A DNA stretch of 64,000 bases from the NCBI RefSeq assembly GCF_000172415.1, contig NZ_ABLD01000011.1:1-64000 (forward strand), written 5' to 3'. A model generated the notes under the pieces. It saw only the letters and a program-made list of their open reading frames with translations, ran no database searches and was not told where the DNA came from. The position numbers and the translations under genes are program-made. Shown piece after piece: positions 44,072 through 53,199 of this stretch. Every line of letters starts with the position of its first letter. Position 1 is the first letter of the stretch. The DNA is from Paraburkholderia graminis C4D1M. Its GTDB lineage: Bacteria; Pseudomonadota; Gammaproteobacteria; Burkholderiales; Burkholderiaceae.

Positions 44072-44953
44072 TCAGCGCGCGGCCGACTTCACCAGTTCGC
44101 GCGGCGTCACGCCGAGCAGCCGCCCGATCCAGTGCGCCATGTGGCTCTGGTGCGAGAAGCCGGCCTCCAGTGCAATCTGGCTCGCGGAGAGCCGGCCTTG
44201 CAGCAGCATCGTTCGCGCGCGTTCGACGCGCCGCTGCACCACGTACTGATGCACCGGCACGCCGAGCGTCGCGCGAAACAGCACCTTGAAATGCGGCACG
44301 CTCAGATCCGCCTGCGCCGCGAGTTCGCTCAGCGTGAGACGGCGGTCGAGATGCGCTTCGATGAAGTCCGTCACGCGCGCCGCCGTTCTCGGAGCGAGCG
44401 TGCGCTCCTTGCCGTCGAGCGACGGCGCCCCGCCGATCAGCCGCACCACCATCGCCGTGCACAGGCTTTCGGCGTATAGCGGATCGGACGCGTCGTCGGC
44501 TTCCAGTTCGGCGCGCAACGCCCACGCGAGATGCTGGAAGCGCGCATCGCGCATCTGGAATTGCGGGCGAATCTGCGCGTCGCTTGCCTTGACTGCCAGT
44601 TGCTCGGCCGTCTTGCGCGCGAATTCCTCGCCGATCCAGACGCTGAAAATCGTGCAGGCCGATTCGTCGCTCCATTGGCCGTCGAGTCCCGCGGGAATCA
44701 CGTCGGCGTCGCCGTGCGCCTGAATGCGCGAGTGCGGCTTCTCGTTGCAAAGACAATGCGCTCTGACCGGCCCGCCCACATGCACGCCGACCCGATGATG
44801 CTTGAGCGCCGGTATCCGGTGCAAACCCGCCGACACGTTGACCAGCTCCGCGCCGAAGCCTTGCCAGCCGAGCGTTTTGCTCGAGCGCAGCGCGATGCGG
44901 GAGCCGCTGTGCGCGGGCGGAATCTGAGTCGGGACAGGTATGACGGCGTTCAT
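44072..44953 (-). CDS. AraC-family transcriptional regulator
   Basis: A 293-residue regulator with a variable N-terminal sensor region and a C-terminal AraC/XylS HTH (LTLSELAAQADLSVPHFKVLFRATLGVPVHQYVVQRRVERARTMLLQG, then ASQIALEAGFSHQSHMAHWIGRLLGVTPREL). ATG 44953 is used; an upstream frame lacks a ribosome site. It is divergent from an NmrA-type oxidoreductase gene with 180 bp between, so it likely controls that gene and itself. Confidence 0.92.
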   Translation of the reverse strand: MNAVIPVPTQIPPAHSGSRIALRSSKTLGWQGFGAELVNVSAGLHRIPALKHHRVGVHVGGPVRAHCLCNEKPHSRIQAHGDADVIPAGLDGQWSDESACTIFSVWIGEEFARKTAEQLAVKASDAQIRPQFQMRDARFQHLAWALRAELEADDASDPLYAESLCTAMVVRLIGGAPSLDGKERTLAPRTAARVTDFIEAHLDRRLTLSELAAQADLSVPHFKVLFRATLGVPVHQYVVQRRVERARTMLLQGRLSASQIALEAGFSHQSHMAHWIGRLLGVTPRELVKSAAR

Positions 44954-45133
44954 CGTTTGTCTCGCGGATGGCAGTCGATCTGCGGGCATTGTGCCGGGTT
45001 TTTCGCGGCTTCGCTCGATGGACGGCCATCGTCAAACGACCATCCGAATCTGTTCATTTGCATCCGCGCATGCGCGTTTTTTGCAGCACCTGTCCTTATG
45101 ATCGGGCCATGACGATCCAATAAGGAGCCTCAC

Positions 45134-46030
45134 GTGTTCGTGATTTTTGGAGCAGGCGGCAAGGTGGGCAACGCAAGCGCGGCTGCGTTGCGGCGCGCGG
45201 GCTGCGCTGTGCGTGCCGTGGTCCGCAACGCCGCGCAGGCCGCGCCGCTCATCGAGCTGGGTTGTGAGGTGGCGATCGCCGATCTGCACGATCCGGCGTC
45301 CGTAGCGCGCGCCATCGACGGCGCGCACGCGGTGCAGATGCTGTGTCCGGTGCCGCGCGATCACGACGACCCGGCGAGCGCGATGCGCCGCATGATCGAC
45401 GCCAGTGTCGACGCGTTGCGCGCGAATCCGCCGCAACATGTGCTCGCGCTTTCGGATTACGGCGCCGAGCACGCGAGCGCGACGGGCATCACCACGCTGT
45501 TCCACTACCTGGAGACGCGGCTCGGTACGCTCGACACTCGCCTGACGTTTCTGCGCGCCGCCGAGCATATGCACAACTGGGCGCGCGTGCTGCCGGTCGC
45601 GTTGGCGAAGGGCGTGCTGCCGAGCCTGCATCATCCGCTGGACAAGCGCTTTCCTACCGTGGCCGCGCAGGATGTCGGCGCGCTGGCGGCTCAACTGCTG
45701 ATGGACGGCAAGCCGCCACGGCATTCGCCGCGCGTGGTGAGCATCGAAAGCGAACAGCGGGTGAGCGTGATCGACGTCGCGCGCACGATTGCCGATCTCG
45801 CCGGCCGCACAGTCACCGCCCACGCGGTGCCGCGCGAGCAATGGGCGGCGATGCTCGCCGGAGCCGGTCTCGGCGACGGACACGCGCGGCTGATCGTCGA
45901 TCTCTACGACGCGCATAACGCCGGCTGCATCGACGTGCAAGACGGCGTCGGCGAACGGCGTTTCGGTCCGACGACGCTGACGCAGGCGTTAGCGGCAATC
46001 GTGCCGCGCGGCGCAGCGCTCAGCGCCTGA
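45134..46030 (+). CDS. NmrA-like NAD(P)-binding Rossmann protein
   Basis: A 298-residue atypical SDR. The N-terminal FGAGGKVG dinucleotide motif, a VRAVVRN segment and NmrA-family spacing (ADLHDPASVARAIDGAHAVQML) are seen. No active-site YxxxK is evident, so it may be a redox sensor or quinone-type reductase rather than a classical dehydrogenase. GTG 45134 has AAGGAG upstream. It is divergent from the AraC gene and followed 13 nt later by a very small membrane-protein gene. Confidence 0.85.
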   Translation: MFVIFGAGGKVGNASAAALRRAGCAVRAVVRNAAQAAPLIELGCEVAIADLHDPASVARAIDGAHAVQMLCPVPRDHDDPASAMRRMIDASVDALRANPPQHVLALSDYGAEHASATGITTLFHYLETRLGTLDTRLTFLRAAEHMHNWARVLPVALAKGVLPSLHHPLDKRFPTVAAQDVGALAAQLLMDGKPPRHSPRVVSIESEQRVSVIDVARTIADLAGRTVTAHAVPREQWAAMLAGAGLGDGHARLIVDLYDAHNAGCIDVQDGVGERRFGPTTLTQALAAIVPRGAALSA

Positions 46031-46043
46031 CGGGAGGATCGAT

Positions 46044-46205
46044 ATGTCGACCTGTGTTCTACGGCATGCAACGAGCAAGCGACGCGTGAATACGAGCCGC
46101 CTGCTCGCCGTCGCGTTGGCGCTGGCGGGGCTGATCGGCTGGCGCGCGGTTCGCGATCTCCTTGCCGCGATTCCCGACAGCAACGACGACTTCGGCTTGT
46201 TTTAG
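46044..46205 (+). CDS. Small single-pass membrane protein (53 residues)
   Basis: A 53-residue protein not otherwise apparent because of its length. GGAGG lies 6-7 nt upstream of ATG 46044. A basic N-terminus is followed by one hydrophobic helix (about residues 20-33, LLAVALALAGLIGW) and an acidic tail ending AIPDSNDDFGLF. The strong ribosome site and the positive-inside layout support a real gene. It follows the NmrA-like gene by 13 nt, so it is likely in the same transcript. Function unknown. Confidence 0.7.
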   Translation: MSTCVLRHATSKRRVNTSRLLAVALALAGLIGWRAVRDLLAAIPDSNDDFGLF

Positions 46206-46450
46206 CGCCGAAGCAATGACCTCAGCCCGCGAACGACTGTCCGCACCGCGCGGGCGCTTGCGCATTGCATCGCGCCGCGACACCACGCCCCACGTCTTAA
46301 AACTCGCGCAACCCTCAGCACTGGATTAAACTTTGGCGGCTCGTTCGGCCGCCGCGCTCAAAGTTTGGTTCACCGAACGACTTATCGGCTAAATCTTTCT
46401 CCCCTATTGCCGTTAACGAGGTGAAAGGTTCTTAAGTTTGCGTCGGGTGC

Positions 46451-47251
46451 ATGGAAGTCATAAATTCAAGACGGTGGGCGCCGCGGGGCCGGAACAGGTG
46501 GATCGCCGCAGCCGCGGCACTCGGTGCCGCCGCGATCATCAGAGCGATCCTGCATCCGCTGCTCGGGCCGTTCATGCCCGGCACTGCTTTTCTGATCGCC
46601 GCGGTGCTCGTCGAGTACTACTGCGGCCTCGCGCCCGCGTTATGCGTGATGCTGCTCGGGCTTTGCCTTGCCGATTATCTTTTCGTGCCGCCGTACGGCC
46701 ACATCGACGTGATCGACGCGTCGGATCTGCATCTGCTGATCTCGTACCCTCTGCTCACGATTCTCATCATCAGCCTGGTTGAACGTTTGCGGCGCGCGCA
46801 GTATCGCGCCGAACTGCTTGCGGCCGTCGCGCAGTCGCGCTACGAAATGCTGCTGCGCCATGACAACGAGCGGCTGCTTGCCCGCCGGGCTACCGATGAA
46901 ATGCACCGCATGCTGCGTCATATCGCGCAGTACAACCGCTCGCTGATTCTCATCAAGGCGCTCGATCCGGCCAACAGCTTGCCGCCCGGCAGCTTCGTGG
47001 CCGCGGCCGCCACGGCAACACCCCATGCCCTCGTCGACGACGCATCGTTGCACGCGGGCATCGCCTATTGCGCGAAGCACACGCAAGTGCACGAGGAGGA
47101 TCTCGCACACGTGCGCGTCCATCTGACGCCGGGCCATCACCGTATGCGTTTTCTCTCCGGCACCCGCGACGACTGGCGGCCGGTCGAATGCGTGTGCGAT
47201 CGCTTCACCACGTCGTCCGGTGAATTCCTGGTTTTGCGCGCGGATGACTGA
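46451..47251 (+). CDS. DUF4118 (KdpD-type) membrane protein without a kinase domain
   Basis: A 266-residue protein. An N-terminal DUF4118-like block of about four membrane helices (residues about 17-115, with the PGTAFLIAAVLVEYYCGLAPALCVMLLGLCLADYLFVPP signature) precedes a helical region of unknown type. The ending is beta-rich (HRMRFLSGTRDDWRPVECVCDRFTTSSGEFLVLRADD). There is no HisKA or HATPase domain. ATG 46451. Its stop overlaps the start of an esterase gene, which in turn overlaps a MipA gene. This is an operon of unknown purpose. Confidence 0.82.
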   Translation: MEVINSRRWAPRGRNRWIAAAAALGAAAIIRAILHPLLGPFMPGTAFLIAAVLVEYYCGLAPALCVMLLGLCLADYLFVPPYGHIDVIDASDLHLLISYPLLTILIISLVERLRRAQYRAELLAAVAQSRYEMLLRHDNERLLARRATDEMHRMLRHIAQYNRSLILIKALDPANSLPPGSFVAAAATATPHALVDDASLHAGIAYCAKHTQVHEEDLAHVRVHLTPGHHRMRFLSGTRDDWRPVECVCDRFTTSSGEFLVLRADD

Positions 47252-48134
47252 CATGAACGCCACGCCATTTTCAGGCATCGACGGCAGCGATCACGCGGTC
47301 CTGTTGTTGCATGGTCTGTCGAGCTCGCCGCTCGAATTGCGCTTTCTCGCCCGACTGCTTGCCGACGAAGGCTTTGCCACGCATACGCCGGAATTGCCCG
47401 GCTACAGCGCAGGCACCGGACATCAGCCGATGGAGCAATGGATCAGCGCGGCCGTCGCGGAGTTCGACCGGCTCGCCGCACGGCATCGGCACGTCTCGAT
47501 CTGCGGTCTCTCGATGGGCGCGACGCTCGCGGCCGCGGTTGCGCACGAGCGGCCCGCCGCCCGCGCGTTGCTGCTGCTGTCGATCACGCTCAACTACGAC
47601 GGCTGGGCGATTCCCTGGTATCGCTTTTTGCTCGACTACGTGTATTACACGCCGCTGCGCTCGCGTTATCGCTATCGTGAGCAGGAACCCTACGGGCTGC
47701 GCAACGAGGCGTTGCGCTCGAAGATCGCGCGCGCGATGCAGAAGAACGACATCAGCGAAGTCGGACCGGCGTTCATCGGCTTGCCGGCGCTGCACGAGGC
47801 CGGCCGCCTGGCGGGCTCGGTAAAGAAGAAGCTCAAGAGCATCGGCACCGATTGCCTGATTATTCACGCCATCGACGACGAAACCTCGAGCCCGCATAAC
47901 GCGCGATTCGTCGGGACCACCATCGGCGCGTCATTCTTGCGAACCATCTGGCTCGACGACTCCTATCACATGATCACGTCCGACAACGAACGCGAAGTCG
48001 TGGCGCGCGAATGCGCCCTCTTCCTGCGCGAAAGCGTGGCCGCCACCGTGTCGAGCCATAACCCGGCACCCGTGGTTTCTCGCGCGCTCGCACGCCGCCT
48101 GCGGCAACTCGCGACTGTGGCGAGGAAAGCATGA
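47244..48134 (+). CDS. Alpha/beta hydrolase (carboxylesterase-like)
   Basis: A 296-residue hydrolase with LLLHGLSSSPLELRFLARLL and the nucleophile elbow GLSMGA. Acid and His regions follow (HAIDDETSSPHNARF, DSYHMITSDNERE), as in EstD/monoacylglycerol-lipase-like carboxylesterases. ATG 47244 overlaps the DUF4118 stop by 8 nt; ATG 47253 is an alternative. No signal peptide. The stop overlaps the MipA start (ATGA), so all three genes are coupled. Confidence 0.87.
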   Translation: MTDMNATPFSGIDGSDHAVLLLHGLSSSPLELRFLARLLADEGFATHTPELPGYSAGTGHQPMEQWISAAVAEFDRLAARHRHVSICGLSMGATLAAAVAHERPAARALLLLSITLNYDGWAIPWYRFLLDYVYYTPLRSRYRYREQEPYGLRNEALRSKIARAMQKNDISEVGPAFIGLPALHEAGRLAGSVKKKLKSIGTDCLIIHAIDDETSSPHNARFVGTTIGASFLRTIWLDDSYHMITSDNEREVVARECALFLRESVAATVSSHNPAPVVSRALARRLRQLATVARKA

Positions 48135-48910
48135 AGCGCACATTCGTGCTCAAGGCGGCAGTGTGCGGCTTCGCGGTGGCAGCTTGTGCCGGCGCGGCTC
48201 ACGCCGACGAACAGCAAGCAGCAAGCGACTGGAAAATATCGGTCGGGCCGGGCCTGTATGTGTTTCCAAAGTACCCAGGCTCATCGCAGATCCAGGTGTT
48301 GCCGTTTCCCGTTCAGGACATTTCATGGAAGGACCGTGTGTTCTCCCAAGGTCCGGACGTGCTGGGCGTCAATGCGCTCGCGGGCGAGAACTATCATGCC
48401 GGGGCCTCGCTGAGCTTCGATTTCCAGTCGCGAAAGAGCTCCGACGATGCGCGGCTCAAAGGCTTGCCCGATGTGCACGTGGGACCGAAGCTGCGGCTTT
48501 TTGCGGACTATACGTGGTGGGCTTTCACGGGCTCGGCGGCGGTCTACAGGGACATCGCCGGAACCGGGCAAGGCCTGACCGCGATGGCGGATCTCTTCGT
48601 ATCGGCGCCGCTCGGCAAATTGCTGCTGTCCGCAGGACCTGGCGTGACATGGGCGAACGCGACATACACGCAAACCTTCTTCGGCGTGAATGCGCAGGAA
48701 AGCGCCGCGTCGGGCCTGCCTCAATATGCGACGCATTCGGGCTTGCGCGACGTGCACTTCAACGTCAACGCGCTTTATAAATTCGACGCGCACTGGTCGG
48801 CGAACGTCGCGGCTGTCGTCGGGCGTCTGCAAAAGTCGGCCGCCGGCAGCCCGATCACCGAGCGGCGTCTCGATCTGAACGGCATGGCTTCGGTGTTGTA
48901 TCGGTTCTAG
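48131..48910 (+). CDS. MipA/OmpV-family outer-membrane protein
   Basis: A 259-residue outer-membrane beta-barrel with a signal peptide (MKRTFVLKAAVCGFAVAACAGAAHA). The MipA/OmpV pattern is clear: KISVGPGLYVFPKYPGSSQIQVLPFPVQDI, GENYHAGASLSFD, terminal Phe. Family members scaffold peptidoglycan enzymes or act as porin-like proteins. It is the last gene of the DUF4118-esterase-MipA operon and is convergent with the haemagglutinin-type gene 11 nt away. Confidence 0.9.
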   Translation: MKRTFVLKAAVCGFAVAACAGAAHADEQQAASDWKISVGPGLYVFPKYPGSSQIQVLPFPVQDISWKDRVFSQGPDVLGVNALAGENYHAGASLSFDFQSRKSSDDARLKGLPDVHVGPKLRLFADYTWWAFTGSAAVYRDIAGTGQGLTAMADLFVSAPLGKLLLSAGPGVTWANATYTQTFFGVNAQESAASGLPQYATHSGLRDVHFNVNALYKFDAHWSANVAAVVGRLQKSAAGSPITERRLDLNGMASVLYRF

Positions 48911-48921
48911 CGCACCGTTCG

Positions 48922-51192
48922 TTAGTGTTGTTCGACCTGCCAGCGCAGCACAGGATGCGTTGCGCCCGCAGGCATCGTCCACGCCCCGTTGCTGCTGAAG
49001 TCCCAACCGGCGAAGCTCGCGGGATCGCTCATCTGCGCGGTCGTCAATCCGTTCGACGGCGGCAGATTGCCGCCGCTCGTCGCCACGCCCGTCGTCTCGG
49101 CGTTCCAGTACACGTTGCTGCCAAGCCCCGAGCAATAGGCGCAGACCCCGCCTACCTGGCGCAAGCTGTACGCGGAGACCTTGCCGGTTGCAAACGACTC
49201 CGTGACCGTGCCGCTGTTGATATTCACGAGTCCCCCGGACGAGCCGCGCGACTCGTTGGCCGACACATTGCCGGTCGCATACGACTGGGTGATCGTTCCT
49301 GTGTTGTTGAACACGAGGCCGCCGCCACCCGAATCGGCGACGACATCGGCACTGCTGCCCGAACGCGCGATGGTTCCCGAGTTATCGCCGACCAGTCCGC
49401 CGATCGACGCGCCTGCACCATTGGTCGGCGCCGAGATTCCGCCGGAGGTGAACGTATTGACGATCAGGCCGTGGTTACTGCCGGCCAGAATCCCGATGGA
49501 CCTGAACGACGGCGCGTAGATATGCGAGTTCGCGTTGATGTTCACGTCGCGCACCACGGCGTTTGCGGCGATATCGCTGAACACCGCATCCGAGTCGGGC
49601 GAGATGTTCAACACCGTGTGCCACATGCCGTCGAACTGCCCGGAAAACGACGTATGGTCGGTAAAGCCCAACGTCTTGAACGCATAGCCGTTTGCGTCGA
49701 TGTCCTTGCCTAGCGCGTAGTTGCCGGCCATGTCGTTGGCTATGTTCTGCAGATCCTGCGCCGAATTGACGAGCTTATAGCCGGTGGCCTGCGTGAGCAG
49801 GCCGCTGTACTCGGGCGCGCGCCAGGCGCTATTGCTCAGCACGACGCCGGGCGTATAGCTGCCGTTCATGTCGTAAAGCGCGCTGACGGTGCCGGTACTC
49901 GAGGACCAGTCGATCATGCCGTTATTGGCGACGCTGCCGCCGTTGTCGATGCCGCCCGCGTCCGCACGCAGCGTGAGTGCGCCGCTGCCCTGGTTGCCGA
50001 GCGTCGCGCCCGAGGCGATCGAAACACTATGCGCCGCGTTCAGCGCGAGCGATGCGCCGCCGGTCCATTGAATGCTCTGCGCGACGTCGATATCGCCGCT
50101 TTGGCCCGCCGCGCCTGTCGTCGTCATGTTGATGGAGCTGCCCGCGCTGAGGCTGCGGGCAAAGGCGCGCGACGCGCCGTCATCGAACGTGTATGCGGGC
50201 AGCGTAACGTTCCATTGCCCTGCGGTGACTTTCGTGAGATCGCCCCAGAAGGTCAGCAGTCCCGTCGTAGTATCGACGATGCCGCCGGTTCCATCGGCGC
50301 GCTGCGCGCCGACGTTGCCCGCGAGAATTACCTGGCCCGCGGTGCCCGCCACCAGCCACACATGGCCGTCGCGCGTCGCGGTGCCGGTTGCGCGCACCGC
50401 ATCGTTGCGGCCGGCGAGCGCATAGATGTTGCCGTCCACGGCTTGCAGGTTCACCTGCGCGGCTTCGATTGCGCCGGTATTGACGATCGCGCCGCCGCTT
50501 GCGGTCTGCACGAACATCTGCTGCTCGCTCGACGAATCCTGCAGCAGCACCTTGCTGCCCACCGCGATCTCAGCCGTGCCTTGCGGCGCGCTGATCGTGC
50601 CGTAGTTGTCGACTTCCTTCGCGGCGATGAGCAGCACATCGCCGTTCGTCGAGCCGATGTGGCCGAGGTTGACCACACGCTGATCCGACTGGCCGGAGAA
50701 CGTCAGCGCTCCGCCGTTCATGAACGACGCGTTGTCGGTGTCGAGTGTCGAAGCAACAAAGCGGCCGCCCGTCGTGACCACGCCTTGCGGCCCGACCACG
50801 ACGCCTTGCGGATTGATCAGATAGACGCTGCCGCTCGCGTTGAGCTTGCCGAGAATCGACGATGGCGATCCGCCTGTCACACGGTTTAGCGTCGCACCGG
50901 AACCGTTGTTGAAGACGACCGTGTTGTTGCCGCCGATCGAAAAGCTGTTCCAGTTGACGACGCCGCGCGTCGAACCCGGTTGCGTGACGGTCAGCGTATT
51001 GCCGGCGCTGGCAATCGAACCGCTGCCGCTCACATAGGCTCCGCCTTGCGGCAAGGTGCCTTGCGCAAGCACCGGGGCCGCGCACGACATGCCAATGGAC
51101 AACGCGAAGACAGACAGTGAGATAGAGACGGGGACGGCGGGCACGTTGCCCGAGGCGCGCGGCGGGCGCATGGAGAACATATCGCGTGACAT
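48922..51192 (-). CDS. Filamentous-haemagglutinin-type secreted protein (TPS domain, GLUG-like repeats)
   Basis: A 756-residue exoprotein. A long signal region is followed by an FhaB-type secretion domain (GGAYVSGSGSIASAGNTLTVTQPGSTRGVVNWNSFSIGGNNTVVFNNGSGATLNRVTGG, then LNASGSVYLINPQGVVVGP). A beta-helical body and GLUG-like repeats near the C-terminus follow (GGLVGDNSGTIARS, GGLVFNNTGTITQSYATG, GGLVNINSGTVTESFATG). ATG 51192 has GAGGGG 4 nt upstream; an ATG 11 codons earlier is not preferred. It probably needs a TpsB/FhaC-type transporter, which is not in the window. Confidence 0.9.
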   Translation of the reverse strand: MSRDMFSMRPPRASGNVPAVPVSISLSVFALSIGMSCAAPVLAQGTLPQGGAYVSGSGSIASAGNTLTVTQPGSTRGVVNWNSFSIGGNNTVVFNNGSGATLNRVTGGSPSSILGKLNASGSVYLINPQGVVVGPQGVVTTGGRFVASTLDTDNASFMNGGALTFSGQSDQRVVNLGHIGSTNGDVLLIAAKEVDNYGTISAPQGTAEIAVGSKVLLQDSSSEQQMFVQTASGGAIVNTGAIEAAQVNLQAVDGNIYALAGRNDAVRATGTATRDGHVWLVAGTAGQVILAGNVGAQRADGTGGIVDTTTGLLTFWGDLTKVTAGQWNVTLPAYTFDDGASRAFARSLSAGSSINMTTTGAAGQSGDIDVAQSIQWTGGASLALNAAHSVSIASGATLGNQGSGALTLRADAGGIDNGGSVANNGMIDWSSSTGTVSALYDMNGSYTPGVVLSNSAWRAPEYSGLLTQATGYKLVNSAQDLQNIANDMAGNYALGKDIDANGYAFKTLGFTDHTSFSGQFDGMWHTVLNISPDSDAVFSDIAANAVVRDVNINANSHIYAPSFRSIGILAGSNHGLIVNTFTSGGISAPTNGAGASIGGLVGDNSGTIARSGSSADVVADSGGGGLVFNNTGTITQSYATGNVSANESRGSSGGLVNINSGTVTESFATGKVSAYSLRQVGGVCAYCSGLGSNVYWNAETTGVATSGGNLPPSNGLTTAQMSDPASFAGWDFSSNGAWTMPAGATHPVLRWQVEQH

Positions 51193-51406
51193 ACTTTCCC
51201 CTCTTTTATACAAGCGGAATGGCATGCCACTCTGCCGGGCCTTTGCCTCTGTTTTCAGGGCGTGGCCAATGCAGCATAGGCCATAAATTGTGCTCTTAAC
51301 TAACAGGAACTCTCAGCGTTTTGTGCCTTGATGCCTGCGTTTTGTGCCGACTCCGAATCCGTCGACCGCGTGCACACGCACCGCGGCCCCTGCACGGTTC
51401 GTTCGC

Positions 51407-53134
51407 TCACTGCACGACACACTCGAAAGAAGCAGCCTGATTCACGTCGCCGCCCTGATAACGCGGCCATTTCGGATAATCGCATAGCGGCCGCGTGCGA
51501 CCGGGAACGCCGGCGGTGTCGGTAGTCACTTGCCCGACCGGAGCCTTGCCTCTTTCGACCCATTGTTGCAGCGCCGACAGCGAATCCCAGGTGGCGTTAA
51601 AAGTACTGCTTGCCGCATGGCCCATTCCGGGAATCTCATAGAAGCGCACGAACGACTCGACCTGGCGAACGCCGAATTGCGCTTGCAGCCGCCGATAATA
51701 TTGCTCCGTTGCACGCGTGCTGACTAGTACATCGGATAATCCATGAACGAGCAGCAGCTTCCCGCCGCGTTCCTTGAACGCAGCAATGTCGGTGCTTGCG
51801 TCGAGTTGCGAACTGAGCTCGCTGATACGGTTCGCCCATACGCCCGGCTGCTCCGGATCGAGCGATAGCGAATTGAAGTTCGGGTCGCGCGTGACCGAGT
51901 ACTTGATCCACTGATCGGTCAGCACGCTGATATACGGTGCCGTCAAAGGCATCGGATTGGCCGGCTGTGATGTACCGAACGCGAGGAACGTAACCACAGG
52001 CTCGACGGGAGAACTGCGCGTGACGATGCCGAGGTCGGCGCCCCATACGTTGTAGCCAGGATATTGAGTCTCGCCGCTCGCGAGCCGGAAGCGAAAGTGG
52101 GTGGACGTATTGATTGCTTTCAGCGCTTCGATTTGTGCGTCCGACAGGCAATTGTCGCCGGTGTCCACGCCTTTCGCGCAGCGCAACGGAGCACCGTTGA
52201 GCGTCGCAATAGACGGATCGAATCGCGCGTTGCATTGCTGCTGATCGCTGATCAGGCCGTCGGCGACGCCGTCGAGCGCGTCGCATGCCTCAATCGCCGC
52301 GTCGTACAGTGCCTGGCGTTTGCCGACGGAAAGATAAGCGCCCGGTTTCGCCAGCGCACGGTTCATGCGTTGACCGCCGAGTAGCGCCGCTGCGTCGTCC
52401 CATGCCGGATACCATGCAATCGCACCGTCCCAATCCGACGGCCAGCGCTGGATCGCCGTGACGGCTTCACGCCCGCCCGTGGAGCCGCCTGCGAAATAGG
52501 CCTTGCGTGGCAAATGCGCATAGCGGGCCTTGATGATCGCAAGCGCTGCGTCGTGCGTTTTCTTTAATGCGTCGCCGCCGAAATTCCTGACCGCCTCGTC
52601 GTTCAGGCCAAAACGTCCATCTTGCGAGGCGAGCGCGTTCGCCTGATGGCCCGAGTCGCTTGCGAACGTCGCATAGCCGCGGCCAAGCGGTACGGGTTGG
52701 TCGACCGGGCCATTGGGCACGTTGCCGGCCACATTCGGAATGGTCCCGTCAAAACCACCGCCGCCGAACATCACGACTTTGTCGTTCCATTGCGCGGGCA
52801 ACGCGACCTTGAATTGAATGTCGGGCGCGGATCGGTCGAGTGGCGAGATCTTACCGGTGACCTCGCAGTATTCCGGTAGAGCGGTTGCTCCGCTTCCGCT
52901 GGCCGCGACTGGCTTTACGGCGGTGACGGCCGCTCCCGAGGTCGGCAAGCCTATTTCCGAAGCCGACACGATAACGCCTTGCAATCGCTCGCACGCGGCC
53001 ACATGACCGGCGGGCAGAGTCGCAGCTATGCCGGATGCGGAAATCGCCGATGTACTCAACAGCGCGGCAACGAGCGCGGCAGGGAGCGCGACGGCGCGCG
53101 CGACTTTCAAATTGCGAAGGTGAACTCGAATCAT
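51407..53134 (-). CDS. Tannase/feruloyl-esterase-family exported hydrolase
   Basis: A 575-residue exported enzyme. The signal peptide is near ALPAALVAALLSTSAISASG. The tannase-family body has FGGGGFDGTIPN, the nucleophile elbow AGGSTGGREA (Ser218), the acid region (HGLSDVLVSTRATEQYY) and His in PGMGHAASS. The Cys flanking Ser (GCS) and His (HC) in the usual CS-D-HC motif are both absent here. ATG 53134 has GGAGA upstream and matches the signal peptide. It is the last gene of the BKACE operon and could release an ester-linked substrate in the periplasm. Confidence 0.88.
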   Translation of the reverse strand: MIRVHLRNLKVARAVALPAALVAALLSTSAISASGIAATLPAGHVAACERLQGVIVSASEIGLPTSGAAVTAVKPVAASGSGATALPEYCEVTGKISPLDRSAPDIQFKVALPAQWNDKVVMFGGGGFDGTIPNVAGNVPNGPVDQPVPLGRGYATFASDSGHQANALASQDGRFGLNDEAVRNFGGDALKKTHDAALAIIKARYAHLPRKAYFAGGSTGGREAVTAIQRWPSDWDGAIAWYPAWDDAAALLGGQRMNRALAKPGAYLSVGKRQALYDAAIEACDALDGVADGLISDQQQCNARFDPSIATLNGAPLRCAKGVDTGDNCLSDAQIEALKAINTSTHFRFRLASGETQYPGYNVWGADLGIVTRSSPVEPVVTFLAFGTSQPANPMPLTAPYISVLTDQWIKYSVTRDPNFNSLSLDPEQPGVWANRISELSSQLDASTDIAAFKERGGKLLLVHGLSDVLVSTRATEQYYRRLQAQFGVRQVESFVRFYEIPGMGHAASSTFNATWDSLSALQQWVERGKAPVGQVTTDTAGVPGRTRPLCDYPKWPRYQGGDVNQAASFECVVQ

Positions 53135-53199
53135 GATGTCTCCGTTATGACCGACTTTTTCGCAACGCAAATGCCGCGCGCTGCTTGCACGTTGTGCCG

